Positions 26,149 through 36,057 are shown, counted from the first letter of the stretch. The stretch: DNA of 64,000 nucleotides from Halovivax gelatinilyticus (GCF_024300625.1 NZ_CP101322.1:1687992-1751991), one strand, 5' to 3'. Notes: a model not told the origin generated them from the sequence alone. Numbers and translations: made by a program.

Positions 26149-29100
26149 ATGTCTGAAAGTCCGAATTGTCTCGACGACGTGCTCGAAACCGATCGGGCCG
26201 TTCGACGTTCGAACCGGGAACGCACTACCGAACCTCGCGTACGGAGCCATCTCTCCGGCTCCGTCCGAATCGGAAAATGGTGTCTACTCGCCGTTCTCGT
26301 GATACTGTCTCTCGCAACCGTCGCTATCGCAGGGGCCGGTCTCGTCGAGGCCGCGTCCGAGACGGAGCCGCCGATGCCAGGAGACGGGACCGAAGACGAC
26401 CCGTACGAAATCTCGAACGCCACGGAGTTACAGCAGATGGAGCTGAACCTTTCGGCTCACTACGTGCTCGTGGCGGACGTGACCGCGGACGGTTCGTTCG
26501 AACCGATCGGTTCCGATACCGATTCGGCGTTCACCGGAACCGTAGACGGGAACGGTCACACCATCTCGGGACTGACGATCGACGAGAACGCCGATTACGT
26601 CGGCCTGTTCGGCGTCATCGGCGACGGCAGTCAGATTACGGACCTCGCGCTCACCAGCGTCGACGTCCGTGGCGACGAACACGTCGGCGGTCTCGCCGGC
26701 CTATCCGAGGGTGGGACCGTCCACGGTGTCACGGCGACGGGAACCGTCTCGGGAGATTCCAGCCGGGTCGGCGGACTGCTCGGGGCGAACGAGAAGGGAA
26801 CGGTCGAAGACAGCCACGCTTCGGTCTCGGTCTCTAGCGGTTGGAGCAGCGCTGGCGGCCTGGTCGGCGTCAACGACGGATGGATCGTTCACTCCTCGGC
26901 GGACGGAACCGTCTCCGGCATCCATCAACGGGTCGGCGGACTGGTCGGCTGGCACACGAATTTCGGCGAAATCACCTTTTCACACGCGACTGGTGCGGTA
27001 TCGTCGGAATCCAGCCGGGTCGGTGGTCTCGTCGGCCAGGCCGACGAACGGGCTGACATAACCGATTCGTACGCGACCGGAAGCGTCTCGACGCAATCTA
27101 ATCAGGCTGGCGGGCTGGTCGGCACAACCGCCGACGCCTATACGAGGATCGAGCGATCGTACGCCACCGGGAACGTCGCCGGGGTATCGTCGGATTCGGG
27201 AGCCGTCGGCGGTCTCGTGGGTGATCACGGGGGACACACCATCGAGCAATCGTACGCCTCGGGTTCGGTCGCCGGGAGCGACGGGATCGGCGGTCTCGTG
27301 GGAAGCAAAAGCGGCGATATCATCGGCTCCTTCGCCGTCGGAACGGTGTCTGGCAGCGAAAACGTGGGTGGTCTCGTCGGTCAAAATTACGGGACTGGAA
27401 CGGTGACGGACTCGTACTGGGACGTTCCGGCGACCGAACAGGAGTCGTCCGACGGTGGTATCGGATTCGGGTCGCTCTCGGATACTGCACCTGCCGCCGA
27501 GATGATCGGCGAGAACGCCGTCGCCAATATGACCGGGCTGGATTTTGACGTGATATGGGACGTACGGTCCGATCCCGACGAGTACCCGGCGCTCGCACAC
27601 GAGCGATTCGAAGAGACCGTTCCGATAAAATCCTGTGACGTGTATGCGGAAATCGACGTATCAGGTGTCTACGAGCTACAGAACAACGTCTCGAGCGACG
27701 GAACGTGTATCGAGGTCACCGCCGACGACGTGGTTCTGGACGGGCAGGGTATGACGATATCCGGCGTGGATAACCCGACGTCGGGTGAGTACGCCGTTCA
27801 CGTCGATGGGGCGACCAACGTGACGGTGCGAAACGTCACGATCGAGACGTGGGATCAGGGGACCGGCATCTACGTCGAACAGGCGAGTGACGTGACGGTA
27901 CGAAACGTCGAGGCCACGGATAATCGATTTGCCGTCCGAAACCGGATCGTCGACGGGTTCACGATCGATTCGGTGCGCGCCGAAGGCGGAAGTGCGCCGG
28001 GTCTCGAACTCGTCGACGCCAGCAATGGCATGGTGACCGACGTCACCGTCATCGGGACCGACAGTGAAGACTGGGGTGGGGCAATCAGACTGAGCGAGCG
28101 GTGGAATAGTGGAACGTCGAACGTCACGCTGGACAACGTGACCGCGATGGATTCGAAGAGTGCCGGTATCTCCGTCGAGGATGGTGATGTCTGGGATATC
28201 TCCATTACGAACTCGACCGCCGTCGGGAGCGATGGATCGGGGATCGCGATCGACGTAGCTGCTGTCGACGTCACCGACAGCCGGGTACTCGACAACGGTG
28301 CGTACGGAATCCGGCTCGGCGAGGCCAGCGAAACGACCCTCACGAACATCGAATCTCGGGAGAACGCCGACGCTGCGCTTCGAGTCGACGGCTCGCCCGA
28401 CCTGGCGATCGAGGCGTTAGATATCGGCGACTCGACGGCGGCCAACACGACGCTGTCGATTGCGGAGGCAGTTGACGTCGAACTCGGAAGCGTGGCGGAC
28501 CCAGCCGATCCGCCAGCCGATCTCGCCCCCATCGAGCGGTACGTTACTGCTGAGGCGCTCTCCGACGACGGATTGCTCGACGTTTCGGTCGGATACGAGA
28601 CCGAGGACGTCGGTGCAATCGACGAATCGACGCTCTCGCTGTGGGCCGACGACGGCGACTGGACCGAAATCGAGGAATCGACCGTCGACACCGGTGAGCA
28701 GACGGTCAGTGCCATGATAGAGACGTTTTCGACCGTTGGCGTGTTCGGTGAGGGCGACGTCTCGCCGTCGGCGTCGTTCACGTTCGAGCCCGATCAGCCG
28801 ACCACCGGCCAACAGGTTACGTTCGACGCCACCGATTCGTCGTCGCCACACGGCGACATCGTCGAGTATCGGTGGGACTTCACCGGCGATGGGACGTTCG
28901 AAGATACGACCGCCGACCCAGAGGCGACCTGGACCTTCGACGAGGCGGGCGAACAAAACGTGACGCTCGAAATCGAAGACGAAACGGACGAGACCGCCGA
29001 GACGACGGAGACGGTCGCCGTCGAGGAATCGGACGACCCCGAACCGAACCTCTCCGTCGTCGATGCGACGTTCGATCCCGACGCGGTGGCTGTCGGCGAC

Positions 29101-30390
29101 CCCATCACTGTCACGGCGACCGTCGAGAACACGGGTGAGGCGGCCGGTGAACACACCGCCGCCCTCGAACTCGACGGAACGGTCGAGGACACCGAAACCG
29201 TCGCGGTCGAGCCGGGAGAGACCGAGGTGGTCGAATTCACGCACACGTTCGAGGCCGCCGGCGAGTACGAGGTGTCCGTCGACGGGTTCGATGCGGGAAC
29301 CGTGTCGGTGAGCGGTCCGGAACCGGTAATCGAGGTGACGGACGTCTCCCTCAGCGACGACACGGTCGACGAAGGTTCGGACGTGACCGTCACGGCCACC
29401 GTCGAGAACACGGGTGAGGCGGCCGGTGAACACACCCTCGAACTCGAACTCGACGGAGCGGTCGAGGACGCCGAAACCGTCGAGGTGGAGCCGGGTGAAA
29501 CCGAGGAGGTCGAATTCACGCACACGTTCGAGGCCGCCGGCGAGTACGAGGTGTCCGTCGACGGGTTCGCTGCCGGAACTGTAACGGTGAACGAGGCGTC
29601 GACCCCGTCGCCACCTCCCTCCCCCAGTCCGGTCCCGGACATCTCGGTAGTGGACGCCTCAGTCGAGGAGACGACGGCTGTGGCGGGCGAGAACGTAACG
29701 GTCACCGTCACGCTCGAGAACGCCGGCGATGCGGACGGGGACTACGAGGTCACGCTGAACGTCGACGGCACCCAGGTTGATTCGGCGACCGCATCCGTCG
29801 GTGCCGGCGAGACGACCGATCTCTCGTTCGTCCACACGTTCGAGGAGGCTGGCGAGTACGAGGTTCGCGTCAGCGACGTCCAGGCAGTAACGGTCACCGT
29901 CGAAGGCGCTTCCGACGACCTCACGCCCGCGTGGTTCGATGTCACCGGGCTCCCGCCGTCAGTAGCCATCGACGAACCGGGCGACAGTGCCAGTATCTCG
30001 GCGACTGTCGAAAACACCGGCGACGAACCAGACACGCAGGCCGTCGAGGTCACGCTCGACGGTGACGTCGTCCACGAAGCGGAGATCACACTGGAAGCAG
30101 GCGAAACGCACACCGTGTCTCTCGATCTCGAGACCGAAGCGCTCGATTACGGTGCGACGTACGAGTACACCGTCTCGACCCAGGACGACAGCGAGACCGG
30201 CGTACTGGACGTCGGGGACCAGTCCGCCGGAGACGGGGACGAGTCCGATGCGGGCGGAGACGGCACGGACGATGACGCGATGGACGACGGGCTCCCGGGC
30301 TTCGGCGTTACGGCGGCGGTGTTCGCGCTCGTATCCGCGCTCGTCCTCGCAACGCGCGGCCGGCGAAGCCGCTCGTCGTCGCCTCGATAG
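26149..30390 (+). CDS. Giant GLUG/beta-helix/PKD/CARDB surface protein with PGF-CTERM anchor
   Basis: A 1413-aa extracellular protein. The ATG at 26149 is preferred over an in-frame TTG at 26128. A hydrophobic signal segment lies after ~40 basic residues (CLLAVLVILSLATVAIAGAGL). Residues ~80-425 start with GDGTEDDPYEISNATELQQM and hold many GLUG-type units (GGLVG, SYATGSV), also found in bacterial adhesins. A NosD-like beta-helix spans ~497-777, a PKD domain ~870-960 (YRWDFTGDG), then four CARDB-like modules to ~1350, the first two nearly identical. The end is DDGLPGFG, a membrane helix and a basic tail, the PGF-CTERM signal for archaeosortase A. It follows cassette 2 in the same direction. 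Likely role: adhesion or S-layer-associated binding (inferred). Confidence 0.9.
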   Translation: MSESPNCLDDVLETDRAVRRSNRERTTEPRVRSHLSGSVRIGKWCLLAVLVILSLATVAIAGAGLVEAASETEPPMPGDGTEDDPYEISNATELQQMELNLSAHYVLVADVTADGSFEPIGSDTDSAFTGTVDGNGHTISGLTIDENADYVGLFGVIGDGSQITDLALTSVDVRGDEHVGGLAGLSEGGTVHGVTATGTVSGDSSRVGGLLGANEKGTVEDSHASVSVSSGWSSAGGLVGVNDGWIVHSSADGTVSGIHQRVGGLVGWHTNFGEITFSHATGAVSSESSRVGGLVGQADERADITDSYATGSVSTQSNQAGGLVGTTADAYTRIERSYATGNVAGVSSDSGAVGGLVGDHGGHTIEQSYASGSVAGSDGIGGLVGSKSGDIIGSFAVGTVSGSENVGGLVGQNYGTGTVTDSYWDVPATEQESSDGGIGFGSLSDTAPAAEMIGENAVANMTGLDFDVIWDVRSDPDEYPALAHERFEETVPIKSCDVYAEIDVSGVYELQNNVSSDGTCIEVTADDVVLDGQGMTISGVDNPTSGEYAVHVDGATNVTVRNVTIETWDQGTGIYVEQASDVTVRNVEATDNRFAVRNRIVDGFTIDSVRAEGGSAPGLELVDASNGMVTDVTVIGTDSEDWGGAIRLSERWNSGTSNVTLDNVTAMDSKSAGISVEDGDVWDISITNSTAVGSDGSGIAIDVAAVDVTDSRVLDNGAYGIRLGEASETTLTNIESRENADAALRVDGSPDLAIEALDIGDSTAANTTLSIAEAVDVELGSVADPADPPADLAPIERYVTAEALSDDGLLDVSVGYETEDVGAIDESTLSLWADDGDWTEIEESTVDTGEQTVSAMIETFSTVGVFGEGDVSPSASFTFEPDQPTTGQQVTFDATDSSSPHGDIVEYRWDFTGDGTFEDTTADPEATWTFDEAGEQNVTLEIEDETDETAETTETVAVEESDDPEPNLSVVDATFDPDAVAVGDPITVTATVENTGEAAGEHTAALELDGTVEDTETVAVEPGETEVVEFTHTFEAAGEYEVSVDGFDAGTVSVSGPEPVIEVTDVSLSDDTVDEGSDVTVTATVENTGEAAGEHTLELELDGAVEDAETVEVEPGETEEVEFTHTFEAAGEYEVSVDGFAAGTVTVNEASTPSPPPSPSPVPDISVVDASVEETTAVAGENVTVTVTLENAGDADGDYEVTLNVDGTQVDSATASVGAGETTDLSFVHTFEEAGEYEVRVSDVQAVTVTVEGASDDLTPAWFDVTGLPPSVAIDEPGDSASISATVENTGDEPDTQAVEVTLDGDVVHEAEITLEAGETHTVSLDLETEALDYGATYEYTVSTQDDSETGVLDVGDQSAGDGDESDAGGDGTDDDAMDDGLPGFGVTAAVFALVSALVLATRGRRSRSSSPR

Positions 30391-30457
30391 CCTGCACGAC
30401 CCTCGCTAAACTCCGGGATCGCAGTCTCGTCGAATTACAGCAGTAGCGAGGCGAAAG

Positions 30458-30477
30458 CCCACCCGTTTACGGGTGGG
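30458..30477. repeat. Left-end hairpin of the IS element
   Basis: A perfect 8-bp stem CCCACCCG / CGGGTGGG with the loop TTTA. TnpA of this family binds such subterminal hairpins. Confidence 0.8.
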
Positions 30478-30566
30478 ATGAAGCCGACAACTGGGAATCT
30501 CTCCACGTTCATAGTCACGGTTGGGCTTATATGATTGAGAAACATCTTTAGGTGGGTAGTTTCTAT

Positions 30567-30965
30567 ATGCTGACGATGCCTCGTGGGTTCGACAGGGAAC
30601 GTACAAACGTCCACAAACTCCAGTACCACTTCATCTGGTGCCCGAAATACCGTAAATCAGTGCTTGAGGGTGAGATACGTGACCGTCTCGAAGAACTCAT
30701 CGAGGAGAAAGCCGACGAGCTCGGCCTCGAAATTTTGGAGTTGGCGATTCGACCCGACCACGTACACCTGTTCATCACAGGCGACCCGACACTCGCCCCG
30801 AACAAGATAATGCAACAGGTCAAAGGCTACTCCTCGCGCCACCTCCGCGACGAGTTCGACTTCGGTCTTCCCTCGCTGTGGACGCGCTCGTACTTCGTCT
30901 CAAGTGCGGGCGACGTATCCAGCGAAGTCATTGAGGAGTATATCGACGCCCAAGCAGGTGAATAA
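30567..30965 (+). CDS. tnpA: IS200-type transposase TnpA (Y1 HUH)
   Basis: A 132-aa single-strand DNA transposase. It shows the N-terminal YHFIWCPKYRKSVL, the metal-binding HUH motif (HVHLF) and a candidate nucleophilic Tyr in EEYIDAQ near the C-terminus. It cuts and rejoins the element ends at hairpins. Start could be the ATG at 30567 or at 30576 (MPRGFDRER). The frame is intact, so the element might still be mobilised. The stop is 2 bp before the tnpB start. Confidence 0.92.
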   Translation: MLTMPRGFDRERTNVHKLQYHFIWCPKYRKSVLEGEIRDRLEELIEEKADELGLEILELAIRPDHVHLFITGDPTLAPNKIMQQVKGYSSRHLRDEFDFGLPSLWTRSYFVSSAGDVSSEVIEEYIDAQAGE

Positions 30966-30967
30966 CG

Positions 30968-32122
30968 ATGCAACGGAATGTCTCAACCACGGTGCGGGTC
31001 AAACTCCACTCGCTGACCAACAGGAAAGCCGACCTGCTCGCCCGTGAGTACGAGGCGTTCCAGACCGAGGTACACGGCGGAGACGCCAGCCTCTACTCCG
31101 CGACCGACCAGCAGGCGTCGAAAGTCCAGCGACAGAAAGACCCGAACCCCGATACCGAACAGCCTGTCGTTCTCCGCAACGACGTGTTCGACGTGTCCTA
31201 CGACGAGGACACCGTTCTCTCGTCGTGGTGGGTGAAAGTTCCCGTCTACGACCCCTAGCGTGGACGGGGAAACTCCATCTGGTGCCCCGCTCACGTTCCG
31301 CACAAGGACGAACAGCTCGTCCGCAAGGGCGATGTTCGGGACAGTGAACTGGTGCGTCGTGACGGAGACTGGTACGTCCATCTCGTCGTGAAGCGGTCTG
31401 TGACCGTCCAAGACGAGTACGACGACGTACTGGTCATCGACATGGGCGCACGGTGGGTCGCTACCTGCGCGTTCCTCTCCGACCGCAAAACCACGTTCTA
31501 CGGCGAGGAAATCCGTCGTATCCGCGAACACTACAAGCAGTTGCGAAAGTCCATCGGGAAGGCGAAACCCCGACAGGGACAGCAGGTCGTGGAACGTATC
31601 GGGGACGCGGAAGCGCGGAAGGTGGACGACCGTCTCCACAAGATTGCTCGGCACATCGTGGAGGATGCCGAGGAACGGAACGCGGTCATCGTCGTGGGCG
31701 ACCTCGGTGGGATTCGCAAGGACAACGACAAAGGCAGGTACGTCAACGACAAGACTCACAAGATGCCGTTCGCCCGCCTGCTCAACTACATTGAGTACAA
31801 AGCCCACGACGCAGGCATCGACGTACAGTTGGTCGAAGAATACGACACGTCGCAGACGTGCAACCGCTGTGCTTGCGAGGGCATCCGTGATACGCAGGGA
31901 CGCTTTGAGTGCCCTGAGTGTGGGCTGGACGACAACGCCGACAAGAACGGTGCGCTGAACATCGGCAAACGAGCCTTGGGCAAGTTCTCGAAACCGCTGT
32001 CCGAGGCGGGGGCTGTACTGGCACAGCCCGAAACGCAGGTCATCGTCCAACGTGACGACGAACCTGCGAACCTCCCGCTACTCGTGGATTCAACCCCCAG
32101 TGGGGCAACCCCACGGCTTTAG
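30968..32122 (+). pseudogene. tnpB: tnpB, RNA-guided nuclease relative, interrupted by an in-frame amber codon
   Basis: One frame of 384 codons is broken by TAG at 31256-31258. The 96-codon front ends WWVKVPVYDP; after the stop the frame continues RGRGN and later QDEYDDVLVIDMGARW. Family members commonly have a Ser codon at the break, so a TCG to TAG change is likely. The back part holds the RuvC-like Asp (VIDMG), a VVGDLGGI block where many TnpB proteins have Glu-Asp-Leu, a zinc ribbon (CNRC...CPEC) and the last Asp (DNADKNGALNI). An internal ATG at 31352 could give a 256-aa fragment. TnpB proteins are guide-RNA-directed nucleases that help keep the element. Confidence 0.88.
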
Positions 32123-32129
32123 CCGTGGG
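32110..32129. repeat. Right-end hairpin of the IS element, overlapping the tnpB stop
   Basis: A perfect 8-bp stem CCCACGGC / GCCGTGGG with loop TTTA. The tnpB stop codon TAG (32120-32122) lies in it. By family knowledge the transcribed right end serves as the omega/reRNA scaffold of TnpB. Confidence 0.8.
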
Positions 32130-32135
32130 AGGATG

Positions 32136-35100
32136 TCAGTGCTCAGACAGCCACGCTTCGTGGCGTTCGACGACCTCGTCGGGCGCTCCAGCCAGTAGCG
32201 CTCTCGCACGTTCGTCGTAGGTCTCCGAATCGGCCCAGTCGACGTCCGCGTCGACGAGCGTCTCGAGCGTTACGAACGCGTCGTGAATCGCTCCCATCGC
32301 TTCGAAGCGTTCCAGCGCCGAAATTGCGTATTCACGCGCGACTTCGACGGTCCCGGCGTCGAACGCGATCCGTCCCAACACGTGGTCTGCCCGGGCGACC
32401 CAGTAGGTCGCATCTATCGACGCCGCTCGTTCGCGAACGTCTCGCGCGATCGATTCCGCTCGCTCGACTTCGCCGCGAGCGCGTTCGAGGTCGGCGTGGG
32501 ACAGTCGAACCCGGAGCGAGAGGATACCGTCTTCGTTCTCGATGGCGTCGAGTGCCGCTTCGAGGTGGTCTCCGGCTCGATCGATTGCACCAGTTCGACG
32601 TTCTACTTCGCTCAGACAGAGGTGGCTCAGGGCGATCTGTTCGGGATCCTCGATCGCCGTTGCGCGTTCCCGGCCTTTTTCGCTGTAGTGTTCTGCCTGC
32701 TCGTCCGTCCCTCGTCGCAGGGCGATCAGGCCGAGATTGTTGTACGTCCGGGCGATACCGCGCTGGTCGTCGAGGGCGTCGTATATCTCGAGACTCCGCT
32801 CGTAGCACTCGAACGCTCGATCGAGCGATCCGAGACGAAATTCGACCTCTCCGATGTTGTGAAGGCAGGAGGCTTCGCCGTGGCGGTTTTCGTGTTCCCG
32901 CCTGATCTCGAGGACCCGTTCGTGCATTGCTCCGGCGCGTTCGAAATTACCGCGTCGCCCTTCGACCGTGCCGATATTGTTGAGCGTCGACGACAGCCGC
33001 GGTCGATCGCCGAGTTCTTCCTTTCGCTCGAGGCTCCGTTCGTAGTACTCGATGGCCCGGTCGAAGTTGTTTCGCTGCGTCTCGAGGTGTCCGAGGTTGT
33101 GCAGACACTTTGCCACGCCGTGGCGATCGCCGAGTTGCTCGCTGCGTTCGAGACTTTCTTCGTACAACTTCTGGGCTCGTTCGTACTTTCCACGCTGGCC
33201 CTCGATAACGCCGAGGCTGTTCAGCGCCAGTGCCACGCCGTGGCGATCGCCGAGCGCTTTCATGTGATCGAGATTTCGTTCGAAGCACTCGGCCGCCCGA
33301 TCGAACGATCCTCGTTTCCAGGCCACATTCCCCATCGAATTGATGGTTTCGGCCTGGCCGCGACGGTCGCCGAGTTCCGTTAGTAGTTCGAGACTCGATT
33401 CGTAGAACTCGGTCGCTCGATCGAACGCTCCCCGTTTCGTCGCGATATTGCCGATCTGTCGGTGGGTTCTCGCTTCCCAGCGACGGCGTCCGCTGGCACG
33501 GAACACCGTTACCGCGCGTTCGAAATTCCGTTCGGCCTCGTCGAACGAACCCCGTTCCGTCTGGATCTCGCCGAGACGAAGTTGCGCCCGCGCCCGAAGC
33601 ACTGCGTTCTCCGGATCGTCCTCGTCGATCACGGACAGACACGCTCGACAGTGATCGATGGCCTCGTCGTACGCGCCGCGTTCGATGGAGACGCGAGCTA
33701 CCCCCAGGCGTCGTTCGCCGGCGCGGCTGATCGATTCGTCGCCCACTCGTTCGAAGGCACGCTCAGCTCGGTCGTAGTAGCCGCCGGCGAGAAACAGCTT
33801 TCCGAGCCAGATCGGTCGGTCCTCGCGCGTCGAAGCCGCACACGCCGCCGGGAGTTCGATCTCGTCGTGGTCCCCATCGCCGAACAGCGGTGCGAGCGTC
33901 GCTCGCTCTCTTCCCAGGTCGTATACCGCCGCTACGAGCGAATCTGCCCACGATTCCGGGTCTTCGAGCGGCGTCTCCAGCGCCCGCTGCTGATCGAGGT
34001 GACTCGCGATCGCCTTCCGTTGATACTCGCTGTCTGCGAACGAAAGCAGTTCGCTCACCGCACTACCGAAGCGTCGTGCGGCGATCTCCTCACTTTCTAC
34101 GCTGGCCAGGTGGGCGAGAAACGCCGTCGACCACTCCTCGTGGACCGCCCGGTACCGTCCGTCCGAACGCGGAAAGAGGACTCGCCCTTCGAGACGCTCC
34201 AGAACCGCATCGATGGCGTCGAACTGCGTCGGATCGCCCACGGTGTAGAGGAGTCCCCGTTCGACGCCGACGCCGGCTGCGTTGAGGACGTTTACGAGGA
34301 TACCGACCGAGAGCGCGAGGTCGTCTCCGTGCAACGCATCGTAGACGTCGGAAACTGCGTCTTCGAGCGCGGTTGGCCCGTCGGCCAGCGGATCTGCATA
34401 GGTGGCCAGCCGGTGTATTACCCGGAGCAGCTCGTGGGTCGAGCCCTCGGTGGCTGACTCGTCGCTGACCGCCGCCCACAGCTCGTCGGTCGGGACGTCG
34501 ACGGATCGATTCGCCGTTCGCTCGAAGTGTTCGACGAGTCTGGAACAGTCACGTTCGCTCAGTGGCGGGACGTGTGTCACCGCGAACTCGCTCGTCGTCG
34601 CCGCCGGCTCGAACCGATCGCGCCACTCGTGTTCGCGAGCGTCGAGCAGGACGGAGACGTCGTCGGTCGCCTCGAGCCGGTCGACCGCGTCGAAAATGGA
34701 GTCGGCGTTCGGACGAATCGCGTCTTCGACGACGACGAGCGCGTGTCCGTCACCGTTCGTGACGGTTTCGACGAGTTCGTCGACGGCCGTAAACGATCGA
34801 CCGCGATCGCTCTCGCGGTAGTAGACGGGGCCGTGATCGTCGTCGTACCAGTCGCACGCGATCTGTTTACAGAGCGTACTCTTTCCCGAGCCGGGCGGTC
34901 CGAGGAGGACCTGATTCTCACCGGCCAGCAAGCTCGCGGTGAGCGACGCTGCCACGTCCTGGTCCGGGGTATCCGGTGAGTCGTCGCCCGCCCGGGATGA
35001 TTCTCCCGCTTCTTTCGGTCTCGAGATTGCGTATCCGGTGTGCACTTCGGTGAGCGACAGTCCGGCTCGCCAGGCCGTCGACGGATCGGCAACCGGTTCG

Positions 35101-36029
35101 TTCAGAAAGTACGAGGCGTCGATTCGGGAGAATCCCTCGTGGTCTAGGGAGCCGGGGAGGGTCCGGCCGATCGTGGCGAACTCGGTCGCATCACCGGATT
35201 CGAACGCGTTTTGGTCGTCGGGCCACAGCGCACTCGTTCGATCCGTCGCCTCGGACCTGTACCGGTCGAAGGTCGTTTCGCCCCATCGGACGGCCGGAAC
35301 TGCATCGTTGACGAGAAGCCCGTACAGCGTCCCCTGGTCGGTAAATGTGGCCAGGTGGACGGTGGTGCTGGATTCTGCCCCTCCCTCGGCCGATTCCAGT
35401 TCGAAGAGGCTCACTCCGAAGGGTGGAACGGAACCGACGGCGACCGAGAAGTCGTCCGTTTCGCCCATCGCCGCCATCCGCCGCGGAAACTCCTGCGTGA
35501 ACGTGTCGAACACGTCCGGCGTCACGACCAGGTCGGCGCGATGACCGTCGGTGATGACGTGTTCGTAGAGCAGGCGTACGTGTCGCGGGTCCTCGAGCGT
35601 GGGGATGAGCGCACGATACTCCGTCGCCTCGGCCAGCGTATCGATACTCCGTTCGAGCGGTCGATACGGGGACGGGTCGCCCGCGAGAATCGCCTCGCCG
35701 CGGGCGACGAGTGCGGGATCGATCTCCGCGCCGGCGGGAATCGGATCGAGGACGGTCTTGGCCGCCAGGATGTCCTCGAACGTTTCCAGGAACGCCTCGA
35801 GGTGATCGTAGACGAGTCGGCCAGCGACCGTCACGCTGACGCCGCCGTCACTGCGTTCGACGAGGTCGATCGCCTCGAGGTCGTTTACGGCCCTGTTGAT
35901 GGTCGCTCTCGACTGGCCCGTATCGGCCACGAGGTCGCGAATGTGAGCTGACGACCTACAGAGTCGCTCGAGTATCTCGATCCGTTTGATGATCGTTCTC
36001 GTGTGCTCGGCCGGAATTGCCCCCACCAT
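32136..36029 (-). CDS. Giant HTH-FilR1-NTPase-TPR (STAND-like) regulator, copy C
   Basis: A 1297-aa paralogue of copies A and B. Order: winged HTH (about 1-75; recognition helix SRATINRAVNDLEAI, which differs from A/B), FilR1-like sensor (about 120-265), P-loop NTPase with GPPGSGKST near 378 and HALVVVEDAIRP as probable Walker B, helical middle, about 11-12 TPR units (about 745-1270; repeated ELGDR and LNNIGTVE). It ends LSEH. The ATG at 36029 is used; the frame also allows TTG one codon earlier. It is convergent with the giant GLUG surface protein, from which the IS element separates it. The stop codon touches the IS right end. A different HTH helix suggests different DNA targets from copies A/B. 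Function inferred as ligand- and nucleotide-gated transcription control. Confidence 0.88.
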   Translation of the reverse strand: MVGAIPAEHTRTIIKRIEILERLCRSSAHIRDLVADTGQSRATINRAVNDLEAIDLVERSDGGVSVTVAGRLVYDHLEAFLETFEDILAAKTVLDPIPAGAEIDPALVARGEAILAGDPSPYRPLERSIDTLAEATEYRALIPTLEDPRHVRLLYEHVITDGHRADLVVTPDVFDTFTQEFPRRMAAMGETDDFSVAVGSVPPFGVSLFELESAEGGAESSTTVHLATFTDQGTLYGLLVNDAVPAVRWGETTFDRYRSEATDRTSALWPDDQNAFESGDATEFATIGRTLPGSLDHEGFSRIDASYFLNEPVADPSTAWRAGLSLTEVHTGYAISRPKEAGESSRAGDDSPDTPDQDVAASLTASLLAGENQVLLGPPGSGKSTLCKQIACDWYDDDHGPVYYRESDRGRSFTAVDELVETVTNGDGHALVVVEDAIRPNADSIFDAVDRLEATDDVSVLLDAREHEWRDRFEPAATTSEFAVTHVPPLSERDCSRLVEHFERTANRSVDVPTDELWAAVSDESATEGSTHELLRVIHRLATYADPLADGPTALEDAVSDVYDALHGDDLALSVGILVNVLNAAGVGVERGLLYTVGDPTQFDAIDAVLERLEGRVLFPRSDGRYRAVHEEWSTAFLAHLASVESEEIAARRFGSAVSELLSFADSEYQRKAIASHLDQQRALETPLEDPESWADSLVAAVYDLGRERATLAPLFGDGDHDEIELPAACAASTREDRPIWLGKLFLAGGYYDRAERAFERVGDESISRAGERRLGVARVSIERGAYDEAIDHCRACLSVIDEDDPENAVLRARAQLRLGEIQTERGSFDEAERNFERAVTVFRASGRRRWEARTHRQIGNIATKRGAFDRATEFYESSLELLTELGDRRGQAETINSMGNVAWKRGSFDRAAECFERNLDHMKALGDRHGVALALNSLGVIEGQRGKYERAQKLYEESLERSEQLGDRHGVAKCLHNLGHLETQRNNFDRAIEYYERSLERKEELGDRPRLSSTLNNIGTVEGRRGNFERAGAMHERVLEIRREHENRHGEASCLHNIGEVEFRLGSLDRAFECYERSLEIYDALDDQRGIARTYNNLGLIALRRGTDEQAEHYSEKGRERATAIEDPEQIALSHLCLSEVERRTGAIDRAGDHLEAALDAIENEDGILSLRVRLSHADLERARGEVERAESIARDVRERAASIDATYWVARADHVLGRIAFDAGTVEVAREYAISALERFEAMGAIHDAFVTLETLVDADVDWADSETYDERARALLAGAPDEVVERHEAWLSEH

Positions 36030-36057
36030 CAATACCGTCTACACTCTATCTCCTCGT

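Larger units (their letters stand above)
30440..32137 (+). mobile_element. IS200/IS605-family element (tnpA + tnpB), tnpB decayed
   Basis: Two genes transcribed together are bounded by hairpins (30458-30477 and 32110-32129) in the manner of IS200/IS605 elements, which move as single strands and have no terminal inverted repeats. Exact ends are uncertain by some bases. The right end reaches the stop codon of the neighbouring regulator gene. No target duplication is expected for this family. Confidence 0.85.
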
